A DNA stretch of 64,000 nucleotides, from positions 30,761-94,760 of the forward strand of contig NZ_SDWW01000012.1 in assembly GCF_004168625.1 (NCBI RefSeq). Reading direction: 5' to 3'. This document shows, in pieces, positions 50,201-59,422 of this stretch. This stretch comes from Pengzhenrongella frigida. Lineage in GTDB: Bacteria > Actinomycetota > Actinomycetes > Actinomycetales > Cellulomonadaceae. Numbering within the stretch: position 1 is the first letter of the stretch; the number at the start of each line of letters is the position of its first letter. The notes beneath the pieces are model-generated. The model had not been told where the DNA came from. It saw only the letters and a program-made list of their open reading frames with translations, and made no database searches. Made by a program: the position numbers and the translations under genes.

Positions 50201-51805
50201 ATGCCCCTTGGCAGAAGCACGTCCGGTTCGAAGAATGGTGCCGAGCGCACCGTCGAAAAGTCCAGGAAACCGCGACTTCACCGTCGCCGGCTCAAGGTCT
50301 CGCACGTGAACGTCGTGGATCGGCCCATGCTGCGCAAAGCGCTGGGCGGCACCATCGTGGGAAACACGATGGAGTGGTACGACGTCGGTGTGTTCGGGTA
50401 CCTGATCACCACGATGGGCCCGGTGTTCCTGCCCGAGGCGGACAAGTCCGTGCAGACGCTGTTCCTGCTGGGGACCTTCGCCGCGACCTTCATCGCCCGA
50501 CCGATGGGTGGGGTCTTCTTCGGCTGGCTCGGGGACAAGATCGGTCGCCAGAAGGTCCTGGCGATGACCCTCATCATCATGGCTGCCTCGACCTTCGTCG
50601 TCGGGCTGCTGCCCGGCTACGGGGTGCTCGGCATCTGGGCCGCGGTGCTCCTGGTGGCCACGAAGCTGGTCCAGGGCTTCTCGACCGGTGGCGAGTACGC
50701 CGGGGCCACGACGTTCGTCAGCGAGTACGCGCCGGACAACCGCCGCGGCTTCGTGGCGAGCCTGCTGGACATGGGCAGCTACCTGGGCTTCGCGATCGGC
50801 GCCGCGCTGGTGTCGGTGCTGCAGCTCACCCTGGGGCAGCCCGCGATGGAGGAGTGGGGCTGGCGCCTGCCGTTCCTGATCGCCGGACCGCTCGGCCTGA
50901 TCGCGATCTACTTCCGGATGAAGATCGAGGAGTCGCCGGCCTTCCAGGCGACCCTCGACGCGCAGTCCGCCGCCACGGCGACCGCCACGTCGCAGGACGA
51001 CGCCGCGCTCAAGACCCCGATCGGCATCTTCAAGGCCTACTGGCGCATGATCATGGTCGCGATGGTCATCGTGGCCGCGGCGAACACGGTCGGCTACGCG
51101 CTCACGTCGTACATGCCCACCTACCTCACGAGCACGCTCGGCTACGACGAGGTGCACGGCACGCTGCTGACCATCCCGATCCTGGTGCTCATGTCGGTGT
51201 GCATCCCGTTGGCGGGCCGCCTCTCGGACAAGATCGGGCGCCGTCCGGTGCTCTGGATCGGGTCGTTCAGCGCGGTCGTCCTCTCGGTGCCGGCCTTCCT
51301 GCTGATCGGCCGGGGTGAGATCTGGTCGACCCTGCTCGGCCTGGGGCTGATCGCGTTCCCGGTCACGTTCTACGTGTCCAACATCGCCTCGGCTCTGCCG
51401 GCGCTGTTCCCGACGGCGAGCCGCTACGGGGCCATGGGGATCGCGTACAACTTCGCGGTCGCCATCTTCGGCGGGACGGCGCCGTTCATCATCGACGCGT
51501 TGATCGTGGTGACGGACGACGACATGATGCCGGCGTACTACCTGATGGCGACCTCGGCGATCGGTGCGGTGGCGATCTACTTCTTGCGGGAGTCGGCCAA
51601 CCGGCCGTTGCCCGGCTCGATGCCGAGCGTCGACACGCTCGAAGAGGCCCATGAGCTGGTGGCGACCCAGGATGACAACCCGCTGCTCGACATGAACGAG
51701 CTGCCGTTCGACCACACGTACGAGCTCGCCGTGGTCGACGACGCGCCCGTGCTTGCGCTGGGCGTGCCCGACGACGTGCCCGAGCCGGAGTCCGTCCGGG
51801 TCTAG
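50201..51805 (+). CDS. MFS symporter, ProP-like (metabolite:H+ family)
   Basis: The 534-residue protein has 12 membrane helices and MHS-family signatures: [15 protein letters not shown] in helix 1, [18 protein letters not shown] in the 2-3 loop and [19 protein letters not shown] in helix 5. It most resembles actinobacterial proline/betaine transporters, including the [19 protein letters not shown] and [13 protein letters not shown] tail. A proton- or sodium-coupled importer of osmoprotectants is likely, though dicarboxylate use is possible. AGGAG is 8 nt before the ATG at 50201; an internal ATG at 50327 would remove a basic 42-residue extension. Confidence 0.88.
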   Translation: MPLGRSTSGSKNGAERTVEKSRKPRLHRRRLKVSHVNVVDRPMLRKALGGTIVGNTMEWYDVGVFGYLITTMGPVFLPEADKSVQTLFLLGTFAATFIARPMGGVFFGWLGDKIGRQKVLAMTLIIMAASTFVVGLLPGYGVLGIWAAVLLVATKLVQGFSTGGEYAGATTFVSEYAPDNRRGFVASLLDMGSYLGFAIGAALVSVLQLTLGQPAMEEWGWRLPFLIAGPLGLIAIYFRMKIEESPAFQATLDAQSAATATATSQDDAALKTPIGIFKAYWRMIMVAMVIVAAANTVGYALTSYMPTYLTSTLGYDEVHGTLLTIPILVLMSVCIPLAGRLSDKIGRRPVLWIGSFSAVVLSVPAFLLIGRGEIWSTLLGLGLIAFPVTFYVSNIASALPALFPTASRYGAMGIAYNFAVAIFGGTAPFIIDALIVVTDDDMMPAYYLMATSAIGAVAIYFLRESANRPLPGSMPSVDTLEEAHELVATQDDNPLLDMNELPFDHTYELAVVDDAPVLALGVPDDVPEPESVRV

Positions 51806-51810
51806 TGGTC

Positions 51811-51842
51811 GTGCCCCGCCGCACGCGTCGGCGGGGCACAAT
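51811..51842 (+). terminator. Terminator overlapping the dxr -10 box
   Basis: GTGCCCCGCCG (51811-51821) pairs perfectly with CGGCGGGGCAC (51829-51839). The last bases of the stem are also the start of CACAAT (51837-51842), a -10 box that ends 6 nt before the dxr ATG. One short segment thus ends the symporter transcript and starts dxr. Confidence 0.75.
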
Positions 51843-51848
51843 GCGCGG

Positions 51849-53042
51849 ATGAGCCAGCGCAGCGTTGTCCTGCTCGGGTCGACCGGGTCCATCGGGACCC
51901 AGGCGATCGACGTCATCACCCGCCACCCCGACCGGTTCGCCGTGACCGGGATCAGCGCGGGTGGTGCCGACCCGGTCGCCCTGGCCCGGCAGGCGGTCGC
52001 GCTCGGGGCGAGCACGGTCGCGGTCGCGGACCCGGCGGCCGCCCCGGCGCTGTTCTCCGCCCTCGCCGATGCCGCGTTCGCCTCCGGCCGCACGTCGGCG
52101 GGGGTCGAGGTGCTCGTCGGGCCGGACGCCGCCACGGAGCTGGCCGGACGCAGTTGCGACGTCGTGCTCAACGGGATCACCGGGTCGGTGGGGCTCGGGC
52201 CGACGCTCGCCGCGCTGCGGGCCGGCACCACCCTCGCGCTGGCGAACAAGGAGTCGCTGGTCGTGGGCGGTCCGCTCGTGGCCGCGGCGCTCCAGCGCCC
52301 CGACCAGATCGTGCCGGTCGACTCGGAGCACTCCGCGATCGCCCAGGCCCTGCGGTCCGGGACGCATGCGGAGGTCCGCCGGCTGATCCTGACGGCGTCC
52401 GGCGGTCCGTTCCGGGGCCGGACGCGCGGTGAGCTCAAGGAGGTCGCTCCGCGCGAGGCGCTCGCGCACCCGACCTGGTCGATGGGACCGGTCGTGACGA
52501 TCAACTCGGCGACCCTGATGAACAAGGGCCTGGAGCTGATCGAGGCGCACCTGCTGTTCGGGGTGCCGACCGACGACATCACCGTCGTGGTGCATCCGCA
52601 GTCGGTGGTGCACTCCATGGTCGAGTTCGTGGACGGCTCGACGATCGCCCAGGCCTCGCCGCCCGACATGCGGCTGCCGATCGCGCTCGGGCTGTCGTGG
52701 CCCGAGCGGCTGGACGACGTCGCCGCACCGTGCGACTGGACCTCCGCGCGTGCCTGGACGTTCGAGCCGCTCGACGAGGTGGCCTTCCCCGCGGTGGGCC
52801 TGGCGCGTGCGGCGATCGCGGCGTCGGCGACCCACCCGGCGGTCTACAACGCGGCCAACGAGGAGTGCGTGGCGGCGTTCCTGGCGGGGCGGATCGGGTT
52901 CCTCGACATCGTCGACACGGTGGCCGCCGTGCTGGGCGAGCATGACGGCGCGGGCCGGTCGGCCGGCCTCACGCTCGAGGACCTGCTGGCGGCCGAGGAC
53001 TGGGCGCGCGCGCGGACGAACGAGCTGCTCGCCCAGCGCTGA
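51849..53042 (+). CDS. dxr: 1-Deoxy-D-xylulose 5-phosphate reductoisomerase
   Basis: Dxr makes 2-C-methyl-D-erythritol 4-phosphate, the committed step of the MEP isoprenoid route and the fosmidomycin target. The 397-residue protein has the NADPH loop [28 protein letters not shown], the metal and substrate motif [23 protein letters not shown] and the [21 protein letters not shown] block. The start is probably leaderless. It converges on the minus-strand FAD enzyme with only 10 bp between. Confidence 0.95.
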   Translation: MSQRSVVLLGSTGSIGTQAIDVITRHPDRFAVTGISAGGADPVALARQAVALGASTVAVADPAAAPALFSALADAAFASGRTSAGVEVLVGPDAATELAGRSCDVVLNGITGSVGLGPTLAALRAGTTLALANKESLVVGGPLVAAALQRPDQIVPVDSEHSAIAQALRSGTHAEVRRLILTASGGPFRGRTRGELKEVAPREALAHPTWSMGPVVTINSATLMNKGLELIEAHLLFGVPTDDITVVVHPQSVVHSMVEFVDGSTIAQASPPDMRLPIALGLSWPERLDDVAAPCDWTSARAWTFEPLDEVAFPAVGLARAAIAASATHPAVYNAANEECVAAFLAGRIGFLDIVDTVAAVLGEHDGAGRSAGLTLEDLLAAEDWARARTNELLAQR

Positions 53043-53052
53043 CCCCCGGGGG

Positions 53053-54426
53053 TCAGTGGTCGGTCAGCCGGGCCAGGACGCGGGCGAGCCCGCTCGGTCT
53101 GCGGGTCAGCCGCTCCTCGGCATCGGCAGCGACAGCGGCCGCGAGCCCGGCGTTGACCCCGAGCCACCGCGCCGGCTCGGGCTCCCACCGCGGCGAGCGG
53201 TGGTCGACCCAGGGGAGCCGGGTCAAGGGTGAGTCGTGGCCGGTGATCAGGTCCGCGAGCGTGCGACCGGCGAGGTTGGTCGTCGCCAGTCCGTCACCGA
53301 CGTAGCCGCCGGCCCAGGCGAGCCCGGTGCGCGCATCGAGGCCCACGCTCGCCTGCCAGTCGCGCGCGATGCCCAGCGGCCCGCCCCAGGCGTGGGTGAT
53401 CGCGGTCTCGGCGAGCTCGGGGAGTAGCTCGACGAGGGTGCGGCGCAGGTGCGCCTGCACACGCTCCGGGTGGTCGAGCGCCGGGTCGATCCGTGAACCG
53501 CGGTGGTAGGCCCCGCGGCCGCCGAACGCGATCCGGTCGTCGGCCGTGCGCTGGCCGTAGATGACCAGGTGCCGGTGGTCGGAGAAGGTCTCCCCGCGCG
53601 CCAGGCCGATCCGGTCCCACAGCTCGGCCGGCAGCGGCTCGGTCGCGATCATCAGCGAGTAGACGGGGATGACGTCGCGGCGGCTGCCCGGCAGCTGCGA
53701 GGTCCAGGCCTCGGTGGCGCGCACGACGTGGCGCGCACGCACGGTGCCGTGGTCGGTGACCACGGCGCGCGGCGACAGGCGCAACGCCGTCGTGCCCTCC
53801 GCGATGAGGACGCCGCGCTCCGCCACCACGCGGGCGAGGCCGCGGGCCAGCCGGGCGGGCTGGACCCGCGCGCAGTCCGTGGTGAACGTCCCGCCGAGCA
53901 CGTGGGTCGCCGCGAGCCGGCTGCGGGCTGCGGCCGCGTCGAGCAGCTCGAGGTCGTCGCCCCAGTGCGCGGCCTCGTCGGCCTCCGCCCGGGCGCGCTC
54001 GAGCTGGGCCGCGGACCGCGCGAGCCGCAAGGTGCCGCCGTAGGCGAAGTCGCAGTCGATCTCCTCGAAGGCGGCGACCCCACCCACCTCGACCACGGTG
54101 TCCCGCATCGCGGCCCGCATCGCGTTCGCCGCCGGCGCGCCGTGGTCCCGCGCGAGCGCCGACGCCGACGCCGGGAACAGCGCCGAGCACCAGCCGCCGT
54201 TGCGACCGCTGGCACCGAAGCCGGCGAACTCCCGCTCGACGAGGACGATCCGCAGCTCCGGGTCGGCCTCCGTGAGGTAGTAGGCCGTCCACAGCCCGGT
54301 CAGGCCGGCGCCGACGACGACGACGTCGGCCTCGGTGTCTCCCTCGAGCGGGGGCCGGGGGGTGAGGTGGTCCCCGTCGTCGGCGACCTGGTCGAGCCAG
54401 AGGGAGAGGCGACGTGCGTCCGTCAT
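53053..54426 (-). CDS. FAD-dependent amine oxidase, PuuB-like
   Basis: The 457-residue DAO-family flavoprotein has the FAD-binding VVVVGAGLTGLWTAYYL (about residues 34-50), the second dinucleotide motif GFGASGRNGGWCSA and the C-terminal GLAWAGGYVGDGLATTNLAGRTLADL. It resembles gamma-glutamylputrescine oxidase and related glycine/sarcosine oxidases, which release an aldehyde or keto acid, ammonia and peroxide. It is 10 bp downstream of the aminotransferase. No gamma-glutamylputrescine synthetase is in the window, so the exact substrate is open. Confidence 0.85.
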   Translation of the reverse strand: MTDARRLSLWLDQVADDGDHLTPRPPLEGDTEADVVVVGAGLTGLWTAYYLTEADPELRIVLVEREFAGFGASGRNGGWCSALFPASASALARDHGAPAANAMRAAMRDTVVEVGGVAAFEEIDCDFAYGGTLRLARSAAQLERARAEADEAAHWGDDLELLDAAAARSRLAATHVLGGTFTTDCARVQPARLARGLARVVAERGVLIAEGTTALRLSPRAVVTDHGTVRARHVVRATEAWTSQLPGSRRDVIPVYSLMIATEPLPAELWDRIGLARGETFSDHRHLVIYGQRTADDRIAFGGRGAYHRGSRIDPALDHPERVQAHLRRTLVELLPELAETAITHAWGGPLGIARDWQASVGLDARTGLAWAGGYVGDGLATTNLAGRTLADLITGHDSPLTRLPWVDHRSPRWEPEPARWLGVNAGLAAAVAADAEERLTRRPSGLARVLARLTDH

Positions 54427-54436
54427 CCGCTGATCA

Positions 54437-55828
54437 TCACAGGCGGGTCCACGCCTCGCTGAGCACACCGCGCAGGATCTGCTCGATCTGGTCGAACTCG
54501 GCCGGTCCGCACGTGAGCGGCGGGGCGAGCTGGATGACGGGGTCGCCCCGGTCGTCGGCGCGGCAGTACAGGCCGGCGTCGAACAGCGCCTTCGACAGGA
54601 ACCCCCGCAGCAGCCGCTCGCTCTCCTCGTCGTTGAACGTCTCGCGGGTGACCTTGTCCTTGACGAGCTCGATCCCGTAGAAATAGCCGTCGCCGCGCAC
54701 GTCACCGACGATCGGCAGGTCGAGCAGCTTGTCCAGCGTGCGGCGGAAGATCGGCGCGTTCTCGTGGACCCGCGCGGTGATCCCGTCCCGCTCGAAGATG
54801 TCGAGGTTGGCCAGCGCGACGGCCGCGGAGACCGGGTGACCGCCGAAGGTGTACCCGTGGTAGAACGTCGTCGAACCCGACTTGAACGGCTCGAAGAGCT
54901 TGTCGGACGCGATCATCGCGCCGATCGGGGAGTACCCGCTGGTCATGCCCTTGGCGCAGGTGATCATGTCCGGCACGTAGCCCAGGTCGTTGCACGCGAA
55001 GATGTCGCCGATCCGGCCGAACGCGCAGATGACCTCGTCGGAGACGAGCAGGACGTCGTACTGGTCGCAGATCTCCCGGACCCGTTCGAAGTACCCGGGG
55101 GGCGCGGTGAAGCAGCCGCCGGAGTTCTGCACGGGCTCGAGGAACACCGCGGCGACGGTCTCGGGGCCCTCGAAGACGATGGCCTCCTCGATGCGGTCCG
55201 CGGCCCAGCGGCCGAAGGCCTTCGGGTCGTCGCGCAGCTCCGCCGGGCCACGGTAGATGTTGGTGTTGGCCGCCTTGTGCGCACCGGGGACCAGGGGCTC
55301 GAAGGGCGCCTTCATCCCGGGGATGCCTGTGATGGACAGCGCACCCTGCGTGGTGCCGTGGTACGCGATCGCGCGAGAGACGACCTTGTGCTTGTTCGGC
55401 TGGCCCTGCAGCTTCCAGTACTGCTTGGCGAGCTTCCAGGCCGTCTCGACCGCCTCGCCGCCGCCGGTGGTGAAGAACACCCGGTTGAGGTCGCCGGGTG
55501 CGTGCTGCGCGAGCCGCTCGGCGAGGTCGATGGCGTTCGGGTGCGCGTAGGACCACAGCGGGAAGAACGCGAGCTCCTCGGCCTGCTTGCGGGCGACCTC
55601 GGCGAGGTCGGCGCGCCCGTGCCCGAGCTGGACCACGAACAGCCCGGAGAGCCCGTCGATGAGCTGGTGACCGGTGTCGTCCCAGATGTGGTGACCCTGC
55701 CCCCGCACGATCGTGGGCACCTCGTGGTCCCAGCTGCTCTGCCGGGTGAAGTGGCCCCACAGGTGACGGCGCGCGGCGTCGTCGCGCGGCGTGCCGGCGG
55801 GAGTGACGGAGTGGGCTGCAGTGCTCAT
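54437..55828 (-). CDS. Class III aminotransferase, putrescine/polyamine type
   Basis: The 463-residue PLP enzyme has LFTGGGEA-type phosphate binding as FFTTGGGEAVETAWKLA, YHGTT, Asp264 in LLVSDEVICAFGR and the PLP lysine at 293 in ITCAKGMTSGYSPIGA. It is closest in style to SpuC-like putrescine:pyruvate and beta-alanine:pyruvate aminotransferases (WGHFTRQ ... GHHIWDDTGHQLIDGLSGLFVVQLGHGR). The ATG overlaps the regulator's stop by 4 bp, so regulator, aminotransferase and oxidase form one minus-strand operon. Confidence 0.9.
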   Translation of the reverse strand: MSTAAHSVTPAGTPRDDAARRHLWGHFTRQSSWDHEVPTIVRGQGHHIWDDTGHQLIDGLSGLFVVQLGHGRADLAEVARKQAEELAFFPLWSYAHPNAIDLAERLAQHAPGDLNRVFFTTGGGEAVETAWKLAKQYWKLQGQPNKHKVVSRAIAYHGTTQGALSITGIPGMKAPFEPLVPGAHKAANTNIYRGPAELRDDPKAFGRWAADRIEEAIVFEGPETVAAVFLEPVQNSGGCFTAPPGYFERVREICDQYDVLLVSDEVICAFGRIGDIFACNDLGYVPDMITCAKGMTSGYSPIGAMIASDKLFEPFKSGSTTFYHGYTFGGHPVSAAVALANLDIFERDGITARVHENAPIFRRTLDKLLDLPIVGDVRGDGYFYGIELVKDKVTRETFNDEESERLLRGFLSKALFDAGLYCRADDRGDPVIQLAPPLTCGPAEFDQIEQILRGVLSEAWTRL

Positions 55829-56301
55829 CGGGTTCCCCAGTTGTAGAGCTGCTTGCGGAGCTTGAGGTAGACGAAGGTCTCGGTCCCGTGCACGCCCGGC
55901 AGGGTGCGGATCTTCGTGTTGAGCACCTCGAGGAGGTGCTCGTCGTCCTCGCACACGACCTCGACCAGGACGTCGAAGCCGCCCGCGGTGATCACCACGT
56001 AGTCGACCTCGGGCATCTCGGCGAGCGTGTCCGCGAGGGCTTCGAGGTCGCCCTCGCACCTGATCCCGATCATCGCCTGCCGGGTGAAGCCGACCTGCAT
56101 CGGGTCGGTGACCGCGACGATCTGGACCACGCCGGACTCGACCAGGCGCTGGACCCGCTGGCGGACGGCGGCCTCCGACAGGCCGACGGCCTTGCCGATC
56201 GTGGCGTAGGCGCGCCTCCCGTCCTCCTGGAGCTGTTCGATGATCGCCTTCGAGGTGGCATCGAGGGGGACGGTCGCGGAGGCGCGCGAGCGGGTGGTCA
56301 T
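55825..56301 (-). CDS. Lrp/AsnC-family regulator of polyamine genes
   Basis: The 158-residue protein has the AsnC helix-turn-helix (LDATSKAIIEQLQEDGRRAYATIGKAVGLSEAAVRQRVQRLVESGVVQIVAV) and the C-terminal RAM ligand domain (ADTLAEMPEVDYVVITAGGFDVLVEVVCED). On the minus strand TTGCGT-N17-CACCAT-N6-ATG forms a complete leaderless promoter (56336 to 56308), which fixes the start at 56301. Its cluster and the phased repeats upstream suggest it senses a polyamine or derived amino acid. Confidence 0.92.
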   Translation of the reverse strand: MTTRSRASATVPLDATSKAIIEQLQEDGRRAYATIGKAVGLSEAAVRQRVQRLVESGVVQIVAVTDPMQVGFTRQAMIGIRCEGDLEALADTLAEMPEVDYVVITAGGFDVLVEVVCEDDEHLLEVLNTKIRTLPGVHGTETFVYLKLRKQLYNWGTR

Positions 56302-56307
56302 CGCACG

Positions 56308-56426
56308 ATGGTGTCCTGTGAACGGGCCGAACGCAAGTGATTTCGCGGTAGAGCGGGGTTTTGACTGCTGATTTCGGCGTTCTGGATTGCAGGAACCGTT
56401 GATTTCGGGTCGATCTCGACTAGCCT
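56308..56426. promoter_or_regulatory. Divergent promoters with three 31-bp-phased repeats
   Basis: TGATTTCG occurs at 56338-56345, 56369-56376 and 56400-56407, each exactly 31 bp from the last and in the same orientation. The first copy lies 1 bp outside the -35 of the regulator's minus-strand promoter. The third overlaps the -35 (TTGATT, 56399-56404) of a plus-strand promoter with TAGCCT at 56421-56426 (16-bp spacer). Sites three helical turns apart suit an Lrp-type multimer that wraps DNA. Confidence 0.75.
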
Positions 56427-56479
56427 CGAACCGCGGGCGTCCACCCGGCGACAGCCCGGTCGGTTCGAAGGAGATCGTT

Positions 56480-57928
56480 GTGACCGCCATGAGCACGGCA
56501 CTGACCCCCCTGCAGAACTTCGTCGACGGTGCGTATGCGGACGCCGCGTCGGGACGCACCGCCGAGATCGTCGATCCGAGCACCGGCGCGGCCTATGCCA
56601 CCGCCCCGGTCTCGGACGCGAACGACGTCGACCGCGCGCTGCAGGCGGCGAAGCGCGCCTTCGCGGGCTGGCGCGACACGAGCCCGGGGGAGCGGCAGCG
56701 CGCGCTGCTCCAGATCGCGGACGCGATCGACGCCCGCGCCGACGAGTTCGTCACGGTCGAGTCCCGCAACACCGGCAAGCCGCTCGCGCTGACCGCCAGC
56801 GACGAGCTGCCGCCGTCGAGCGACCACTTCCGGTTCTTCGCCGGCGCGGCCCGTATCCTGCAGGGGGTGAGCGCGGGGGAGTACCTGCCCGGGCACACCT
56901 CGTTCGTCCGGCGCGAGCCCATCGGCGTGTGCGGGCAGGTCACGCCGTGGAACTACCCGCTGATGATGGCCGTGTGGAAGATCGCCCCCGCGCTCGCGGC
57001 GGGCAACACGGTCGTGCTCAAGCCGTCGGACACCACGCCTGCCTCGACGCTCCTGCTCGCCGAGGTCGTCGCGGAGTTCCTGCCCGCGGGCGTGTTCAAC
57101 GTGGTGTGCGGGGACCGGGACACCGGGCGTGCGCTGATCGACCACCAGATCCCCGACATGGTCTCGATCACCGGTTCGGTCCGGGCCGGCATGGAGGTGG
57201 CCGGCAGCGCCGCGCACGACGTCAAGCGGGTTCACCTCGAGCTCGGCGGCAAGGCGCCGGTGATCGTGTTCGCCGACGCGGACCTCGCGGCGGCCGCGGC
57301 GGGGATCGCGTCCGGCGGGTTCTACAACGCCGGGCAGGACTGCACCGCGGCGACCCGGGTGCTCGTGCACGCCTCGGTGCACGCCGACTTCGTGGCGGCG
57401 CTCGCGGAGCAGGCGGCCGAGCAGCGCACGGGGGCGCCGGACGAGGCGGGCGTCGCGTTCGGGCCGGTGAACAACGCGAACCAGCTCGCGCGGGTGCAGG
57501 GGTTCCTCGAACGCCTGCCGGACCACGCACGGATCCTCACCGGGGGGAGCCGGCAGGGCACGACGGGGTTCTTCCACGAGGCCACGGTCGTGGACGGGCT
57601 GCGGCAGGACGACGAGGTGAGTCAGATCGAGATCTTCGGCCCGGTGATCACGGTCCAGACCTTCACCGACGAGGCCGAGGTCGTGGCCCTGGCCAACGCG
57701 GTCGAGTACGGGCTGTCGAGCTCGGTGTGGACGAAGGACCACGGCACCGCGATGCGGATGTCCCGCGCGCTCGACTTCGGGGTCGTGTGGATCAACACGC
57801 ACATCCCGTTCGTGTCGGAGATGCCCCACGGCGGGTTCAAGCACTCGGGGTACGGCAAGGACCTGTCGATGTACAGCCTCGAGGACTACACCCGGATCAA
57901 GCACGTCATGACGAACCTCGCGGGGTGA
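56480..57928 (+). CDS. Aminobutyraldehyde/betaine-type aldehyde dehydrogenase
   Basis: The 482-residue NAD(P)-dependent enzyme has the catalytic cysteine at residue 288 (NAGQDCTAATRV) and the general-base glutamate at 254 (LELGGKAPVIVF), with GQVTPWNYPLMMAVWKIAPALAAGN upstream. It is closest to PatD/gamma-aminobutyraldehyde dehydrogenases, which oxidise the aldehyde made from putrescine to GABA. I chose GTG at 56480, 6 nt after GAAGGAG; the internal ATG at 56489 is 15 nt away. It is divergent from the aminotransferase operon and shares its control region. Confidence 0.9.
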   Translation: MTAMSTALTPLQNFVDGAYADAASGRTAEIVDPSTGAAYATAPVSDANDVDRALQAAKRAFAGWRDTSPGERQRALLQIADAIDARADEFVTVESRNTGKPLALTASDELPPSSDHFRFFAGAARILQGVSAGEYLPGHTSFVRREPIGVCGQVTPWNYPLMMAVWKIAPALAAGNTVVLKPSDTTPASTLLLAEVVAEFLPAGVFNVVCGDRDTGRALIDHQIPDMVSITGSVRAGMEVAGSAAHDVKRVHLELGGKAPVIVFADADLAAAAAGIASGGFYNAGQDCTAATRVLVHASVHADFVAALAEQAAEQRTGAPDEAGVAFGPVNNANQLARVQGFLERLPDHARILTGGSRQGTTGFFHEATVVDGLRQDDEVSQIEIFGPVITVQTFTDEAEVVALANAVEYGLSSSVWTKDHGTAMRMSRALDFGVVWINTHIPFVSEMPHGGFKHSGYGKDLSMYSLEDYTRIKHVMTNLAG

Positions 57929-58174
57929 GCGCGGGCTGAGCGCGGGGTGCGAGAGGGCGCGGGGTGAGCGCGCGCGGGGACTGCGCGTGTTTCCGGCGTG
58001 CGACGCAGATGACGTATCCGGCTGCGAATGTTCCGATCGTGCAACATTTTCGTTGCTAACTGTGATGTCAGCCACGAAATCCCTTGTGCTCACGGGGTTC
58101 GAGTGTCAGCATCCCCTCTACGGCGTGGTGCGTTCTGCCGCGCGAGATTCTCGACTCGAGACCGGAGCCCGACG
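57929..58174 (+). promoter_or_regulatory. Gap before potD with palindrome and Lrp-like half-site
   Basis: The 246 bp hold a GC-rich direct repeat, CGCGGGGTGAGCGCG (57919-57933 and 57958-57972), then an AT-richer patch with AATGTT-N10-AACATT (58027-58048). CGAAATC at 58075-58081 matches seven bases of the reverse of the TGATTTCG element found before the aldehyde dehydrogenase gene. I cannot fix a -10/-35 pair. Confidence 0.45.
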
Positions 58175-59422
58175 ATGACCCGTGCGCAGGACCTCCCCGC
58201 CGACCCGCTGATCCGCGCCCTCGTCCAGCAGGCCCGGCAATCCCAGCGCGGCTCCGTGTCGCGGCGCAGCGTGCTGGCGGGCGCCGCGGGGATGGCCGGC
58301 GTCGGGGCCCTGCTCGCCGCGTGCGGAACGGGCGGCACCCCGAGCGGGAGCGGTTCGGGTTCGGGGGGCGCCGCGGGCAAAGACGTCTCGGCCACGGACA
58401 AGAACGTCTACTGGGCGAACTGGACGCTCTACCTCGACTACGACGAGGCCACCCAGAGCTACCCGTCGCTGGACGGCTTCCAGGAGCAGTCCGGCATCAC
58501 CGCGCACTATGCCGAGGACATCGACGACAACGACACCTACTTCGGCAAGGTCCAGGGGCAGCTGGCCAACGGCCAGGACATCGGCCAGGACATCGTCACG
58601 CTGACCGACTGGATGGCCGGGCGGATGATCCGCCTGGGCTACACCCAGGAGCTGGACGCCGCGAAGATCCCGAACTCGGTCAACCTGCTCGAGAGCCTCA
58701 AGACCGTGGACTTCGACCCGGGGCGCAAGCACTCCCTGACCTGGCAGTCCGGGTTCGGCGGCGTGGTGTGGTCCAAGGAGAAGGTGCCCGGCGGGATGCG
58801 CAGCGTCTCGGACCTGTGGAACCCCGAGTACAAGGGGCGCATCGAGGTGCTCTCCGAGATGCGCGACACCATCGGCCTGATCATGCTCGAGCAGGGCGTC
58901 GACATCTCCGGCACCTGGGGCGACGACGAGTTCTACGCGGCGCTCGCGGTGCTCGAGGAGAACATCGCCTCGGGCCAGATCCGCCAGGTCAAGGGCAACT
59001 CCTACAAGGAGGACCTCATCTCGGGCGACGCGGTCGCCGTCATCGGCTGGTCCGGCGACGTCACCCAGATCAACTTCGAGAACGACGACCGCTGGACGTT
59101 CGCGCTGCCCGACGCCGGCGGCACGCTGTGGTCGGACAACCTCATGGTTCCCGTCGGCGCGACGCACAAGGCCAACGCCGAGGCGCTGATGGACTACTAC
59201 TTCGACCCGGCCGTCGCCGCGCAGGTCGCGGCCTACGTCAACTACATCTGTCCGGTCCAGGGCGCGCAGGAGGCGATGGCCGACGTCGACCCCGAGCTCA
59301 TGGAGGATCCGCTGATCTTCCCGGACAGCGCCACGCTCGCGAAGTCGTTCGTGTTCCGCTCGCTCACCCCCGATGAGGAGACCAAGTACAACGGCGACTT
59401 CCTCACCGCCGTGGGGGCCTGA
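58175..59422 (+). CDS. potD: Polyamine ABC transporter, substrate-binding lipoprotein
   Basis: The 415-residue PotD-like protein has a twin-arginine-style leader with a lipobox, SRRSVLAGAAG ... LLAAC, placing the lipidated cysteine at residue 50, then a Gly/Ser linker. The body matches spermidine/putrescine-binding proteins: VYWANWTLYLDYD, AEDIDDNDTYFGKV, GQDIVTLTDWMAGRMI, AVIGWSGDV and the substrate-site WSDNLMVPVGATHKANAEALMDYYFDP. GGAG is 8 nt before the ATG. First gene of potDABC. Whether polyamines or a related amine bind is not provable here. Confidence 0.92.
   Translation: MTRAQDLPADPLIRALVQQARQSQRGSVSRRSVLAGAAGMAGVGALLAACGTGGTPSGSGSGSGGAAGKDVSATDKNVYWANWTLYLDYDEATQSYPSLDGFQEQSGITAHYAEDIDDNDTYFGKVQGQLANGQDIGQDIVTLTDWMAGRMIRLGYTQELDAAKIPNSVNLLESLKTVDFDPGRKHSLTWQSGFGGVVWSKEKVPGGMRSVSDLWNPEYKGRIEVLSEMRDTIGLIMLEQGVDISGTWGDDEFYAALAVLEENIASGQIRQVKGNSYKEDLISGDAVAVIGWSGDVTQINFENDDRWTFALPDAGGTLWSDNLMVPVGATHKANAEALMDYYFDPAVAAQVAAYVNYICPVQGAQEAMADVDPELMEDPLIFPDSATLAKSFVFRSLTPDEETKYNGDFLTAVGA

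Noticed and set aside
50042..52669. Minus-strand open frame across the symporter and dxr
   Set aside because: The plus strand encodes ProP-like and Dxr proteins; the antisense frame is His/Arg/Asp-rich noise.
57919..57972. Direct repeat CGCGGGGTGAGCGCG as a mobile-element target duplication
   Set aside because: The two copies are only 24 bp apart with nothing between them that looks like an element.
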